Shown here piece after piece: positions 7,504-16,529 of a stretch of DNA of 64,000 nucleotides. The number at the start of each line of letters is the position of its first letter. The first letter of the stretch is position 1. The translations under genes were made by a program, and so were the position numbers. Under the pieces are notes generated by a model. That model ran no database searches. It worked only from the letters and a program-made list of their open reading frames with translations, and had not been told where the DNA came from. Location of the stretch: NCBI GenBank assembly GCA_000012145.1, contig CP000053.1:868001-932000 (forward strand). Reading direction: 5' to 3'. This stretch comes from Rickettsia felis URRWXCal2 (GTDB lineage Bacteria > Pseudomonadota > Alphaproteobacteria > Rickettsiales > Rickettsiaceae).

Positions 7504-8508
7504 CTATAATTCTAAATAAGCTTCTATTGCCAAAATTAATATTTCATCTTTTTTAGCATCTAACTGTTGAGTTAATTCTTCGTAAATTTGCCTATCTGAT
7601 AGAGAAGTAAATTTTTTAAATAGCTGCACTAATTTTAAAGAAGGGATAATACGAAAAGCATCTTTTAATATTTTGGTCTTTTTATTAACATTAAGCTTAT
7701 CATTTAAATTAAAGTAAAATTCTAGTAATTCATCGTTATAAAAATTTAAATCTATAGCTGTTTCCAAATAATCTATAGCATTAGCTGTATTATTACTTTC
7801 TACTTCTTGCTTTGCTGCTAATAAATAATACTCAGCAATTTCTGGCATAGACTCATGTTTATGAAATTTTGCGAGCTTATTTGTTATAAAAATAAATTTC
7901 GTCCATAGAGAAAGTCTAGCATAACAACGCATTAAAGTAATTAAATTGTCACTATCAAGTTCATTGAAATTATAAGCCTTTGTTGCGTAATTTTCTGCTT
8001 TCTCATACAAGGATTTATCATAATAAAGTTTTGCTAGATTTTTGCTACCGTAAAAAACAAATTCTTTAGATGTAATAAGTTTTTGAAAATAGGAAATTTT
8101 TCTATCTACATCCTCTTCAGTTACGGCTAAGATTAAATTATGGAATTCTTGTGAATCTTTTAGATCTTCAGAAGATAAATTTTTGCGGGCAATAGAAGCA
8201 GATTTAGCTTTATTACTCATAATATATTCGGCAAAAGCTAAAATTAAAGTATATCTATCATGATTAACTTTTCGTTTATTAAAAATATTATGTATTTTAG
8301 ACGGTAAATCGATAATTAATATTAGAAATCTAATGACAATAAAACAAGAAATTAGTAATAATAACCCTAAAATAAGACTAAAGAACAAAGTAGTCTCAAT
8401 ATTATAATCGTATAAACTAATAAAAACTTTTGAATCAAAGCTCTCTATTAAAGTAAATCCAAAATAAAGTAGTAAAAAAGTAGCACATATTAATAATAAC
8501 CTAAACAT
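7504..8508 (-). CDS. HemY-like inner membrane TPR protein
   Basis: A 334-residue protein with two N-terminal membrane helices (LLLICATFLLLYFGFTLI and LFFSLILGLLLLISCFIVI) followed by TPR-like helical pairs, for example AKLYYDKSLYEKAENYATKAYNF. This matches the HemY N-terminal family (PF07219) that follows hemD in many proteobacteria. The role is thought to be organising late haem-biosynthesis enzymes at the membrane; this is the enterobacterial HemY, not the oxidase of the same name. The start overlaps the upstream gene by 8 bp, indicating translational coupling. Confidence 0.75.
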   Translation of the reverse strand: MFRLLLICATFLLLYFGFTLIESFDSKVFISLYDYNIETTLFFSLILGLLLLISCFIVIRFLILIIDLPSKIHNIFNKRKVNHDRYTLILAFAEYIMSNKAKSASIARKNLSSEDLKDSQEFHNLILAVTEEDVDRKISYFQKLITSKEFVFYGSKNLAKLYYDKSLYEKAENYATKAYNFNELDSDNLITLMRCYARLSLWTKFIFITNKLAKFHKHESMPEIAEYYLLAAKQEVESNNTANAIDYLETAIDLNFYNDELLEFYFNLNDKLNVNKKTKILKDAFRIIPSLKLVQLFKKFTSLSDRQIYEELTQQLDAKKDEILILAIEAYLEL

Positions 8509-9241
8509 CTTTATTTACAAACTCCTGCATAAATTTTTCTGAATAAAGAAAATCGATTAGATAGTTTAATTTCTCTAAAATTAGAGCTTTATCTTGTTCT
8601 TTTATTATCATAGCAGAAGGTTTTTTCTCAATTTTGATAAATTTCTCCAGCCACTTATGGTTGGTAGGAAAAATTACTTCCGTACTACTTGATTTCGAGA
8701 AAAGATAATTATTATTATATGCTTCTAAGTTATTTAAAATATTCTTTATATCTAGAGGTAACCAATTGAAATATAAGGTTTTTAGTTCTTTGCTATAATC
8801 CTTATCTTGCATGAAATTATATATTAATAGATTTACATTTAATAAGTAATTAATATAGTCAATTGATCCCCATCCGCCTACATCGTCACTCGTTGCTCTC
8901 CTATTAATCATAGGCTTTGCTTCTTGCTCTTTATCTCTGGATGAGGCTGAAATAGTTTCTAGTTTCTGTTCAGGCAATGCTTCAGGGAACTTTAAAGAAC
9001 TTACGTAATTTAAAAGCGATTTAGTAGATAATAGAGGAGCTGCTTCCTTTTCTTCTAGGGTAGTATTTTCTTTATTTTCTACTGCTTGATCAGGAATTTG
9101 ACTTATATCTTTATTTTCACTTTTAAACAGTTTTAAAATATCGGCTCTATTATGATAAAAAGTAAAAGAAGATAAGACAAATATTACTATTGCTATAAAA
9201 AAGATATTTTTGCTTTTAAATAAACTACCAAATTTTTGCAT
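8501..9241 (-). CDS. Mitofilin/HemX-like inner membrane protein (COG4223-like)
   Basis: A 246-residue protein with one N-terminal membrane anchor ([19 protein letters not shown], about residues 14-32), then a low-complexity charged linker and a globular C-terminal helical domain. It lies between hemD and the hemY-like gene and overlaps both (17 bp and 8 bp). In other alphaproteobacteria this place is held by a mitofilin-related or HemX-like protein. The stretch [20 protein letters not shown], then [11 protein letters not shown], looks unlike its surroundings and may be RPE-derived. The function is inferred from context only. Confidence 0.55.
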   Translation of the reverse strand: MQKFGSLFKSKNIFFIAIVIFVLSSFTFYHNRADILKLFKSENKDISQIPDQAVENKENTTLEEKEAAPLLSTKSLLNYVSSLKFPEALPEQKLETISASSRDKEQEAKPMINRRATSDDVGGWGSIDYINYLLNVNLLIYNFMQDKDYSKELKTLYFNWLPLDIKNILNNLEAYNNNYLFSKSSSTEVIFPTNHKWLEKFIKIEKKPSAMIIKEQDKALILEKLNYLIDFLYSEKFMQEFVNKDV

Positions 9242-10049
9242 TTTCGGATAATAACTTGATTATATCGTTAGGGTTTTGATCATCACAATAAACCACATTT
9301 TTTATAAAAGGTCTAACTATATTTGCGACTTTCAAACTTATAGCTACAACTAAACTATCTTGTAAATATTCTAGTAAATTATTTTGAAGTAATAATCTTA
9401 AAAAAGTTTTAGCACTATTCTGAGAATAAAGTAATATAAAATCAATAGACATCTTCCTAAACTTCGCTTCTAGAGGTAATTTATACGTCGATCCGGTACT
9501 CGCATCCTCACGTACTTCTATGTACGCTGCGGTGGCAAGCACTTCCGTGTCTCCTTTAACTTTCTCTCTATAAGCTGGTTTGGAAAGATGTCTAATATTG
9601 CTTTTAAATTCTTTTATAATAGATACGGGCAACTCATTCAAATATTCTACATTATAAATGATATGTCTAGCTATTTTATTAGGCAAATCTTTAGTAATTT
9701 CATTTGAAGATAAATATATAGTCTGCTCATATAAATCAGGAGGAAAATGCTTAATCAAATCTTCCACGTTTTTAGCAGTATAAATTACTTTCTTGCCTAA
9801 TAATCGTTTTGACTTACTACCTACTACCCAAATATCTTGTTTTAAGTTATAACCGGCTAAGATATTTGCTGCGTATTTACTAGTAATTATTATATTTGAG
9901 TAATTATCTAAAATATCAATATTAAAATCTAGAGTTTCATATTTAATTAAAGGACAATGAATATAACGTAAATCTAAATTATATTTACTTATTTCTTTTA
10001 TAGTTTCGTTATTTTCTTCAATATTTCTAGTTAATAAAACCGATTTCAT
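9225..10049 (-). CDS. hemD: Uroporphyrinogen-III synthase with an inserted RPE-1 peptide
   Basis: Closes and rearranges hydroxymethylbilane to uroporphyrinogen III. I start it at [13 protein letters not shown] (ATG at 10049), not at the upstream MLFILGY, because the family begins with this strand. Family features are the weak HemD pattern: [27 protein letters not shown], and a late [17 protein letters not shown] ... [12 protein letters not shown]. Residues about 153-201 are an RPE-1-type insert ([15 protein letters not shown]... [20 protein letters not shown]) placed between the two lobes. The insert keeps the frame and the gene looks functional. It overlaps the LysE gene upstream by 23 bp. 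Confidence 0.85.
   Translation of the reverse strand: MKSVLLTRNIEENNETIKEISKYNLDLRYIHCPLIKYETLDFNIDILDNYSNIIITSKYAANILAGYNLKQDIWVVGSKSKRLLGKKVIYTAKNVEDLIKHFPPDLYEQTIYLSSNEITKDLPNKIARHIIYNVEYLNELPVSIIKEFKSNIRHLSKPAYREKVKGDTEVLATAAYIEVREDASTGSTYKLPLEAKFRKMSIDFILLYSQNSAKTFLRLLLQNNLLEYLQDSLVVAISLKVANIVRPFIKNVVYCDDQNPNDIIKLLSENAKIW
9447..9593. repeat. RPE-1-type element inside hemD
   Basis: About 147 bp with inverted ends AGACATCTTCC / GGAAAGATGTCT. The translated product carries the recognisable RPE-1 peptide words [20 protein letters not shown]. It is in frame in the host gene. Confidence 0.9.
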
Positions 10050-10668
10050 ACAATATTTGTACCCCAATATAAAAAGCAACTGCCCAAATAATAATAGCAG
10101 CTATTTTATTAATTATGGTTAAAATCGTACTACTTTTATTTAGCTTTCTGATATTATAACCTGCAACTGCTAAAGAAAAAAACCATATCCAAGATATAAA
10201 TATACAAGTTAAGGTAAACATAATTTTTGCAATACCGTTATACTTTAAAGCACTAGTACCTATTACTATAATCGTATCCATAATAGCATGAGGATTTAAT
10301 ATTGACACCGATATAGCAAATAAAATTTGTTTTTTAGCTGAAAAAGCCCCGGAATTCATTGTAAGGTCAATAGGCGGCTGATTCCAAGTATTATATCCCA
10401 TATAAATTAAAAAAATAAATCCAACAATAAATATAGATAATTTTAACCAAGAAATTTCAAGAATTAATAAAGATACCCCAAGAACTGCCATACATATAAG
10501 AATAGTATCACATATTGAGGCTGCAATTATGCTAGGTAAAGCCTTACTAAACTTTGGCTGTTTTGCTCCTTGATTTAATATAAAAATATTCTGTACTCCA
10601 AGCGGCACTATTAAACCAAGAGCTAAAACAATACCATGTAAAAAAGCACTTAATATTTCATTATTCAT
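10027..10668 (-). CDS. LysE-family amino acid exporter
   Basis: A 213-residue membrane protein with about six hydrophobic segments. It has the LysE/RhtB signature at the N-terminus, [25 protein letters not shown], and the internal [18 protein letters not shown] (NP motif). The family exports basic or other amino acids; the substrate is not predictable. The ATG immediately follows the stop of a decayed tandem paralogue (10669-11252), so the pair arose by duplication. The 3' end overlaps hemD. Confidence 0.85.
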   Translation of the reverse strand: MNNEILSAFLHGIVLALGLIVPLGVQNIFILNQGAKQPKFSKALPSIIAASICDTILICMAVLGVSLLILEISWLKLSIFIVGFIFLIYMGYNTWNQPPIDLTMNSGAFSAKKQILFAISVSILNPHAIMDTIIVIGTSALKYNGIAKIMFTLTCIFISWIWFFSLAVAGYNIRKLNKSSTILTIINKIAAIIIWAVAFYIGVQILYEIGFIN

Positions 10669-11076
10669 TTAGCCCATTATACTTGTTATTATCATTAAAT
10701 ATAAGAACACCATACACCCAATTATTATGGATCCTATTTTATTAATTATTTTTAATATTATAGCATTTTTATTTAATTTTCTAATATTATAACCGATTAT
10801 TGCCAATGACAAAAACCATATAGCTATGAATATATTAGTAATTCCAATATTATTTGAGTGATGTTTATCAAAATAAATATACATTGTAAACATTCCATAA
10901 GGGTTTAATGCAGATAATATTGATATCAACATAGAAACTAAAATTTGTTTCCATATAGAAATAGGCTGAGGTTCTGCCGTTAAATTAAAATATGATTGAG
11001 TCCACAAATTATATACCATATAAATTAAAAAAATAAGTTCCACTATTATTCCTATAATAAATGCGATAGGCATCAT
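10669..11076 (-). pseudogene. Decayed LysE paralogue, C-terminal part
   Basis: This frame matches the C-terminal two-thirds of the neighbouring LysE exporter: FIIGIIVELIFLIYMVYNLW, then LVSMLISILSALNPYGMFTM, then [16 protein letters not shown]...INKI. It lacks the N-terminal signature, which is in another frame at 11073-11252, and part of helix 2-3 is missing. A deletion plus frameshift has inactivated it. Its MMPIAF start is an accident of the junction. Confidence 0.7.
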
Positions 11077-11252
11077 AAAGAATTGGCGAGGGCAGCAATT
11101 ATACTTATAATAAAGCTATAACAAATCCAAGCAACAATTACACTGGGTAGAGCTTTTTTAAAACTACGATATTTTGCACCTTGATTTAATATAAAAATAC
11201 TTGATATAATCGAGGAAATAGCCAAATGCGGCATTAAAAATATATCATTCAT
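11073..11252 (-). pseudogene. Decayed LysE paralogue, N-terminal part
   Basis: A 59-codon frame starting MNDIFLMPHLAIS and containing [20 protein letters not shown], parallel to [20 protein letters not shown] in the intact copy. It ends at a TGA and overlaps the C-terminal frame by 4 bp. Its ATG overlaps the TAA stop of the upstream AmpG-like gene, suggesting that the original gene was translationally coupled. Confidence 0.7.
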
Positions 11253-12577
11253 TATTGTAATTTAGTTTTTATCTTTAATAATATTAACAAAGAGGGGATA
11301 GTAATAATTGTAGTAAATAAAAAGAAATTTTGCCAACCGAAATTTACTACCATATAGCCTGAAATTATAGGAAAAATTGAGCGTGAAATTCCCATCATCG
11401 ACGAAAGAAAAGAATATTGAGTAGCTCGAAATTTACCTTGGCATAGCGAAGAAATAAAAGCTATATAAGCAGTCATCGTCATACCACCGGTAATACTTTC
11501 TATTCCTATCGTGATAAATAATAATAAAGAATTTTTACCGTTTATTTCAAGAAAAATAAACAAAATATGTCCTAAAGCATGAATAATCCCAAATAAAAAT
11601 ATACTATTTAATATATTTTTATGTTTCATAATAAAGCCACCAACTAGTCCGCCGATTATAGCTCCTACAACACCCCAAAACTTCCCAACACTTGCTATCT
11701 CAAAAGCATCATACTCAAGATGAAGCAAAAACGGATTAATCATAACATTGATTAAGTTATCCGGTAATCTATATAATACTAGGAAAATTAATATAAGAAT
11801 AATGAAATATGCAAGGCTGATATCATTCCCGCTTTTTATGTCATTCCCGCGGAAGCGGGAATCCAGAAAGATCTTTAAGAAATTAGAATAATAACGTTTT
11901 ATAAAAAATTCATTGTTTGGATTCCCGCTTCCGCGGGAATGACATAAAAAGGAGGGGGAATGACATATTCTTTCTTCAACGAGACCAAAAGAATTAGTAT
12001 ATCTAGCAGCTACAATCAATAAAATTAAATAAATAAATACTAAGCCGGCAAAGATTTTATATATTTCATTAAATGTAAAATAAATAGATAAATAAATAGC
12101 TCCGGAACCGGCTAAAAGCATCCCGATTCGATAACCGAATATATATATTCCTGAAGTAAACCCAAGCGATTCTTTAGGTACTATTTCCGTTCTTAAAGCA
12201 CTTAATATAGTATCTTGGGCTGCACTAAAAAAAGAAATAATTAAAGCCGTAAAGGTAAATAATACTAGATTAGTACGAGGATCTAGAAAGCTGAAAATAT
12301 ATATAAGAAATATTAACGCAGTACTAGTTAAGCAAATCCAAGATAATCTATGACCGAATATTTTGTTTAAATATTTAATTTGCACTGCATCAAAAATCGG
12401 TGCTAACAAGAAATTAATAGAGTAGGGAAGCGTTATGAATGATAATATACCGATTGTTTGCAGTGCTATATCCTCTTTAGCAAGCCAATAATTTAAAGTA
12501 TTACCGGTAATCATTAGATTAAAACCGCTAATAAGCCCAAACAACCAAATAATAAGTAAATGAGAGTTATTTAACAT
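11252..12577 (-). CDS. AmpG-like MFS transporter with an RPE insert
   Basis: A 441-residue, 12-helix major facilitator protein resembling AmpG muropeptide permeases, of which Rickettsia has several copies. AmpG-type features are FITLPYSINFLLAPIFDAV at the N-terminus, AAQDTILSALRTEIVPKESLG and GGMTMTAYIAFISSLCQGKFRATQYSFLSS. Muropeptide uptake or recycling is the family role; the actual substrate is uncertain. A 108-bp RPE (36 codons, 11838-11945) sits in frame in the central cytoplasmic loop between helices 6 and 7 (FLCHSRGSGNPNNEF...), a position likely to tolerate extra residues. Confidence 0.85.
   Translation of the reverse strand: MLNNSHLLIIWLFGLISGFNLMITGNTLNYWLAKEDIALQTIGILSFITLPYSINFLLAPIFDAVQIKYLNKIFGHRLSWICLTSTALIFLIYIFSFLDPRTNLVLFTFTALIISFFSAAQDTILSALRTEIVPKESLGFTSGIYIFGYRIGMLLAGSGAIYLSIYFTFNEIYKIFAGLVFIYLILLIVAARYTNSFGLVEERICHSPSFLCHSRGSGNPNNEFFIKRYYSNFLKIFLDSRFRGNDIKSGNDISLAYFIILILIFLVLYRLPDNLINVMINPFLLHLEYDAFEIASVGKFWGVVGAIIGGLVGGFIMKHKNILNSIFLFGIIHALGHILFIFLEINGKNSLLLFITIGIESITGGMTMTAYIAFISSLCQGKFRATQYSFLSSMMGISRSIFPIISGYMVVNFGWQNFFLFTTIITIPSLLILLKIKTKLQ
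11838..11945. repeat. RPE inside the AmpG-like gene
   Basis: 108 bp with near-perfect inverted ends ATGTCATTCCCGCGGAAGCG / CGCTTCCGCGGGAATGACAT, an exact multiple of three. Confidence 0.9.
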
Positions 12578-12582
12578 GAATT

Positions 12583-13110
12583 TTATATATGTATTAATTT
12601 TATGATGTGGGTCTTATTGCATGATTCGGAAAACCTACTCGATGTCATTCCCGCGTAGGCAGGGATCCAAAAAAATAACTTCAATAAGTTTTTTATAGAT
12701 TTTACTGGATTCCCGCCTACGCGGGAATGACATAAAATGAGCCATATAACAAAGCTTATGATGTGCAACCATGATAATTGTTGTGACACTGTCACAACAA
12801 TTTCTTGATAAGGATATAATTTAGAAAATTTAACCATACGTGAAAGGTTAGCAAAACCATTGCCATATAGTAGGGTTAACCTTTTAGTTATTTGAGATAA
12901 TATTTGCTCTCCATATTCAGCCCGTTTATTGTTTAGAATTTCTTGATTAATAAGAGAACCAATATGCCAATATAACATTACTAAAGTACTATTAGTGTAA
13001 CTTGCTACTTGCGATTTAGCTGATTCAATTTGATAAATTATATTACTTACAAGAGTAGTAGGTAATTCGTAAATATTATTATTAGGGATGAGCTGCTTTT
13101 TAGAAGGCAT
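12583..13110 (-). pseudogene. DUF1016 (YhcG-type) nuclease, N-terminal fragment
   Basis: Residues 1-115 match the DUF1016 N-terminal domain: NIIYQIESAKSQVASYTNSTLVMLYWHIG, then AEYGEQILSQITKRL, then GNGFANLSRMVKF...QEIVVTVSQQLSW. In full-length proteins a PD-(D/E)xK nuclease domain follows. Here the frame runs into an RPE (12642-12733), encoding CHSRVGGNP...WIPAYAGMT, and then stops, so the catalytic domain is gone. Homologues occur beside type I restriction systems or as defence-linked nucleases. Confidence 0.75.
12642..12733. repeat. RPE ending the DUF1016 fragment
   Basis: 92 bp with inverted ends ATGTCATTCCCGCG / CGCGGGAATGACAT. It interrupts the reading frame of the nuclease gene. Confidence 0.85.
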
Positions 13111-13158
13111 TTTTATCTGATAAAGTTAAAATGAATAGTTTAAATTATATACAATTTA

Positions 13159-13182
13159 AGTTAAGAAGAGAAAGAAAAAATA
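13159..13182. repeat. 24-bp repeat upstream of the glycosyltransferase
   Basis: An exact 24-bp purine-rich match to 19296-19319 (AGTTAAGAAGAGAAAGAAAAA, then ATA). A looser copy lies near 27780. Possibly a shared leader or regulatory word. Confidence 0.4.
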
Positions 13183-13279
13183 GTTATAATCTTTTTAGAA
13201 ATCTTCACAGAGCCTAATAATTATTGCTCTTTTTGTTATTAATTGTTAAAATCCGTACATTAATTTTTTATAAATATAA

Positions 13280-14833
13280 ATGTCTCGTACGAATTTAATA
13301 TTATCCTTTTTTATTTTTCTACTGATAATAGTTATTACTACTTTTTTCATAAGTAATTACAGAATGCATAAAAATACAAGTTGTATTATGGATATTGGGA
13401 CTTATAGTTATAAAAAGTTCTATAGTACCATACGTGAAGATCAATTAAATTTTGATCTAGTACTTGAGCAATTAGAAGATAGCGAATCTTTAAACTCAAG
13501 AGATAAAGCAAGGTTAGAAAAAATTTGCTCTTTTCAAGTAGAAGACGGAATGGTACGTTTAGAGGTAGCAAAGGGTTATGATTGCTTACTACGTCTTTAT
13601 CTAGACAAAAATGCTCCTTTAGTTCAGCAATATAAAGCGATTAAAAACGGTAGCTACGGTTTAGATACTTTATATACTAAAAAAGCTGCGATTAATTTAG
13701 CTAAACTCATTATTTTAGGTCACGAAGGAAAAGTAAAAGAAATATTAGAAATAAAAAATGATGATGATTTCCTAAAATATTATAGCGGTTATACAGCGGA
13801 TGAGATTCCTTTTTTAAATAGTTTAATCTCTCTTAATATACCGGAACTTACTGCTAGATGTTTATATAGGCTTAGCTTAATTCACTTACTAGGCAGGTCA
13901 TCTTTTAATGAAAAAACTATACAAACTGATTATAAGCTTGTCATAGGAGAAATACAAAATGTAATTAAGTTAACCGGTATAAGGCAAAATAACATACTAG
14001 ATATAGCATTAACTATTAATGATAAGTTTGCTATTCATGCCAGTACAGTAATAGCCTCTAGTTTACTAAATAGCGATTTAGATAGTTTCTATAGATTTCA
14101 TATTGTTATGGATTCTAATGACCCTATTAGTCAAGAATCAATGGAAAAATTAGCTTCCATGAAATATATCAGAGATTATTCTATAGATTTTATTACTTTT
14201 CCTGAAAATATATTAAATCAAGCTTTAAAAGATAAGAAAATAAAATTTACGTATAATTGGCCTAGTTTAGTAATGTATAGGTTATATTTTGATCAAATCT
14301 TTCCTCATCTAGATTCTATATTATATCTTGATGCGGATATTGTAGTGTTGTATGATTTGAATTCTCTTAAAAAAATAGATATGGGTAATTATATTGCCGC
14401 AGGTAGCATAGATACAGGGATTACATATTGTAATCATAAATTGATAAAAGAATGTAAAAGAAATATGGATCATTCTTACAAAAATAGCGGGATAGTATTT
14501 TTAAACTTAAAAAATATGCGAGAAAAACAAACTGAATCTGCGATATTAGAAACTATAAAAAAATCAGAATGTGACTTTTCCCTTCCTGATCAAGATGTGT
14601 TAAATATAGCTTTTCATGATTACATTTATCCTTTGTCGATGAGATGGAACTTTTTGACATATTTTGAGGATCAAAGCCCTTATTTTTCTTACTTCATTTT
14701 ACACTATGCAGGACCTAAGCCATGGACTACCGATAAACATGAACTATGGAAGACAAATCAGGACAAATTAGATAAAATCACAAAATATTACTGGCAATAT
14801 AGAGAAATAACACCTTGGAGTAATATAAATTAA
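13280..14833 (+). CDS. Membrane-anchored glycosyltransferase family 8 protein
   Basis: A 517-residue protein with an N-terminal signal anchor (LILSFFIFLLIIVITTFFI), a rickettsia-specific helical region (about 30-230), and a C-terminal GT8 domain. That domain starts at ILDIALTINDKFAIHASTVIASSL, has the DxD metal/nucleotide-sugar motif at residues 351-353 (LYLDADIVVLYDL), a NSGIVFLNL block and the late HYAGPKPW histidine motif. GT8 enzymes transfer hexoses, for example in LPS core. Here it probably glycosylates a surface or periplasmic acceptor, though the orientation across the membrane is not settled. It precedes the tlc gene with 68 bp between. Confidence 0.85.
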   Translation: MSRTNLILSFFIFLLIIVITTFFISNYRMHKNTSCIMDIGTYSYKKFYSTIREDQLNFDLVLEQLEDSESLNSRDKARLEKICSFQVEDGMVRLEVAKGYDCLLRLYLDKNAPLVQQYKAIKNGSYGLDTLYTKKAAINLAKLIILGHEGKVKEILEIKNDDDFLKYYSGYTADEIPFLNSLISLNIPELTARCLYRLSLIHLLGRSSFNEKTIQTDYKLVIGEIQNVIKLTGIRQNNILDIALTINDKFAIHASTVIASSLLNSDLDSFYRFHIVMDSNDPISQESMEKLASMKYIRDYSIDFITFPENILNQALKDKKIKFTYNWPSLVMYRLYFDQIFPHLDSILYLDADIVVLYDLNSLKKIDMGNYIAAGSIDTGITYCNHKLIKECKRNMDHSYKNSGIVFLNLKNMREKQTESAILETIKKSECDFSLPDQDVLNIAFHDYIYPLSMRWNFLTYFEDQSPYFSYFILHYAGPKPWTTDKHELWKTNQDKLDKITKYYWQYREITPWSNIN

Positions 14834-14901
14834 TTATTTTAATTGACTTTAGCACTTAAGAGATTTAAAAGTTAACTTTAATATGTAAGGTTACAATAAA
14901 A

Positions 14902-16407
14902 ATGTTACCGCCTAAAATTTTCTTTGAAAAAGTTAAAGAAATAATTTGGCCTATAGAAAGGAAAGAATTAAAGCTATTTATACCTATGGCTTTAATGATG
15001 TTATGTATCCTTTTTAATTTTGGGGCTTTAAGATCTATCAAAGATAGTTTAGTAGTACCCTCTATGGGGGCCGAAATTATTAGTCTCTTCAAATTATGGT
15101 TAGTATTACCCTCGTGCGTAATTTTTACCGTACTTTATGTTAAGCTTAGTAATAAATTAAATTTTGAATATATTTTCTACATTATAGTCGGCAGTTTTTT
15201 ACTATTTTTCTTATTATTTGCCTATATTATTTATCCCAATCAAGATATTTATCATCCTAACGATGAAATGATAAATAATTTAATTGCTTCATACCCTAAT
15301 TTTAAATGGTTCATTAAAATAGGTAGTAAATGGAGTTATGCACTGATGTATATTTTCTCAGAATTATGGAGTGCAGTAGTCATAAACTTAATGTTTTGGC
15401 AGTTTGCCAATCACATTTTTGATACTTCTAAAGCTAAAAGATTCTATCCAGTTCTTGGAATGGTCGGTAATATAGGTCTTATAATAGCAGGTAGCGTACT
15501 TGTCTTTTTCTCAAGCGGGCAGGAGGTCATTGATTCGGAATTATTACCGGATTCTTTTAATTCACCTGCCGGAAATGCTATAATGCTTCAGCCAATCATG
15601 TCAATTATTGTTGCTGCAGGAATAATTGCTATGCTTCTATTTAGAATAATAAATAGATTTATTTTAACAGATTCCATAAATGTTTTAGATACAAAAAAAG
15701 TTACGGTTAAAACGAAAACAAAACTTTCGGTAATTGAAAGTATAAAATTAGTAATTCACTCAAAATATATAGGTCGTATTGCTTTACTAATAATTTGTTA
15801 TGGATTATTAATAAATATAGTCGAAGGACCTTGGAAAGCAAAAATAAAAGAATTACATCCAAACACTATAGACTATTTTAACTTTATGGGCAGGTTTAAT
15901 ATTTGGATGGGGATATCATGCGTTACTTTCATGGTAATAGGCAGCAATATCCTTAGAAGGCTCGGTTGGCTCATTTCTGCATTATTAACTCCTATTATGT
16001 TGTCTATTACCGGCTTGATGTTTTTTATCTTTATAATTTTTATTGAAGAAATAGGAGCATGTTTCGGTGATTTTAATCTTCTATATGCAGCGATTATTGT
16101 TGGAGCTATTCAGAACATACTTAGTAAATCGTCCAAATACTCATTATTCGATTCAACAAAAGAAATGGCGTATATTCCTTTATCTTTAGAGCTTAGAACT
16201 AAGGGAAAAGCTGCCGTAGAGGTAATAGGTACTAAATTCGGTAAATCGCTTGGAGCATTTATACAGTCTTTGATATTTATTATTATTCCGACTGCTACCT
16301 TTGATTCTATTATAATATATTTATTAGTAATTTTTATAGTTATGATGAGTTTATGGATTTGGAACGTTATAAAATTGAATAAGGAATATATAGAATTGTG
16401 TAAATAA
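14902..16407 (+). CDS. tlc3: Tlc nucleotide translocase (probably Tlc3)
   Basis: A 501-residue, 12-helix member of the ATP/ADP translocase family (TLC) found in obligate intracellular bacteria and plastids. Signatures are EIIWPIERKELKLFIPMALM, FGALRSIKDSLVV, ASYPNFKWFIKIGSKWSYA, WQFANHIFDTSKAKRFYP and AAVEVIGTKFGKSLGAFIQS. In Rickettsia Tlc1 exchanges host ATP for ADP, while other paralogues carry other nucleotides such as GTP, CTP or UTP. From gene order (not far from the isc cluster) and sequence memory I take this as Tlc3; the number is less certain than the family. The start MLPPKIFFEK is supported by the conserved N-terminus. Confidence 0.93.
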   Translation: MLPPKIFFEKVKEIIWPIERKELKLFIPMALMMLCILFNFGALRSIKDSLVVPSMGAEIISLFKLWLVLPSCVIFTVLYVKLSNKLNFEYIFYIIVGSFLLFFLLFAYIIYPNQDIYHPNDEMINNLIASYPNFKWFIKIGSKWSYALMYIFSELWSAVVINLMFWQFANHIFDTSKAKRFYPVLGMVGNIGLIIAGSVLVFFSSGQEVIDSELLPDSFNSPAGNAIMLQPIMSIIVAAGIIAMLLFRIINRFILTDSINVLDTKKVTVKTKTKLSVIESIKLVIHSKYIGRIALLIICYGLLINIVEGPWKAKIKELHPNTIDYFNFMGRFNIWMGISCVTFMVIGSNILRRLGWLISALLTPIMLSITGLMFFIFIIFIEEIGACFGDFNLLYAAIIVGAIQNILSKSSKYSLFDSTKEMAYIPLSLELRTKGKAAVEVIGTKFGKSLGAFIQSLIFIIIPTATFDSIIIYLLVIFIVMMSLWIWNVIKLNKEYIELCK

Positions 16408-16415
16408 TGGCATCA

Positions 16416-16511
16416 CGCCATTGCGAGCAGCCGTAGGCTGCGTGGCAATCTCATGAAATAATACTCCTGAGATTGCTTCGTCAAAATTTTCAATTTTTCT
16501 TCGCAATGACG
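16416..16511. repeat. RPE between tlc and the DUF2125-like gene
   Basis: 96 bp with ends CGCCATTGCGAG / CTTCGCAATGACG. A longer ATG reading from 16473 for the next gene passes through it and is not used. Confidence 0.8.
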
Positions 16512-16529
16512 GAAACTACAGCTAAAATA

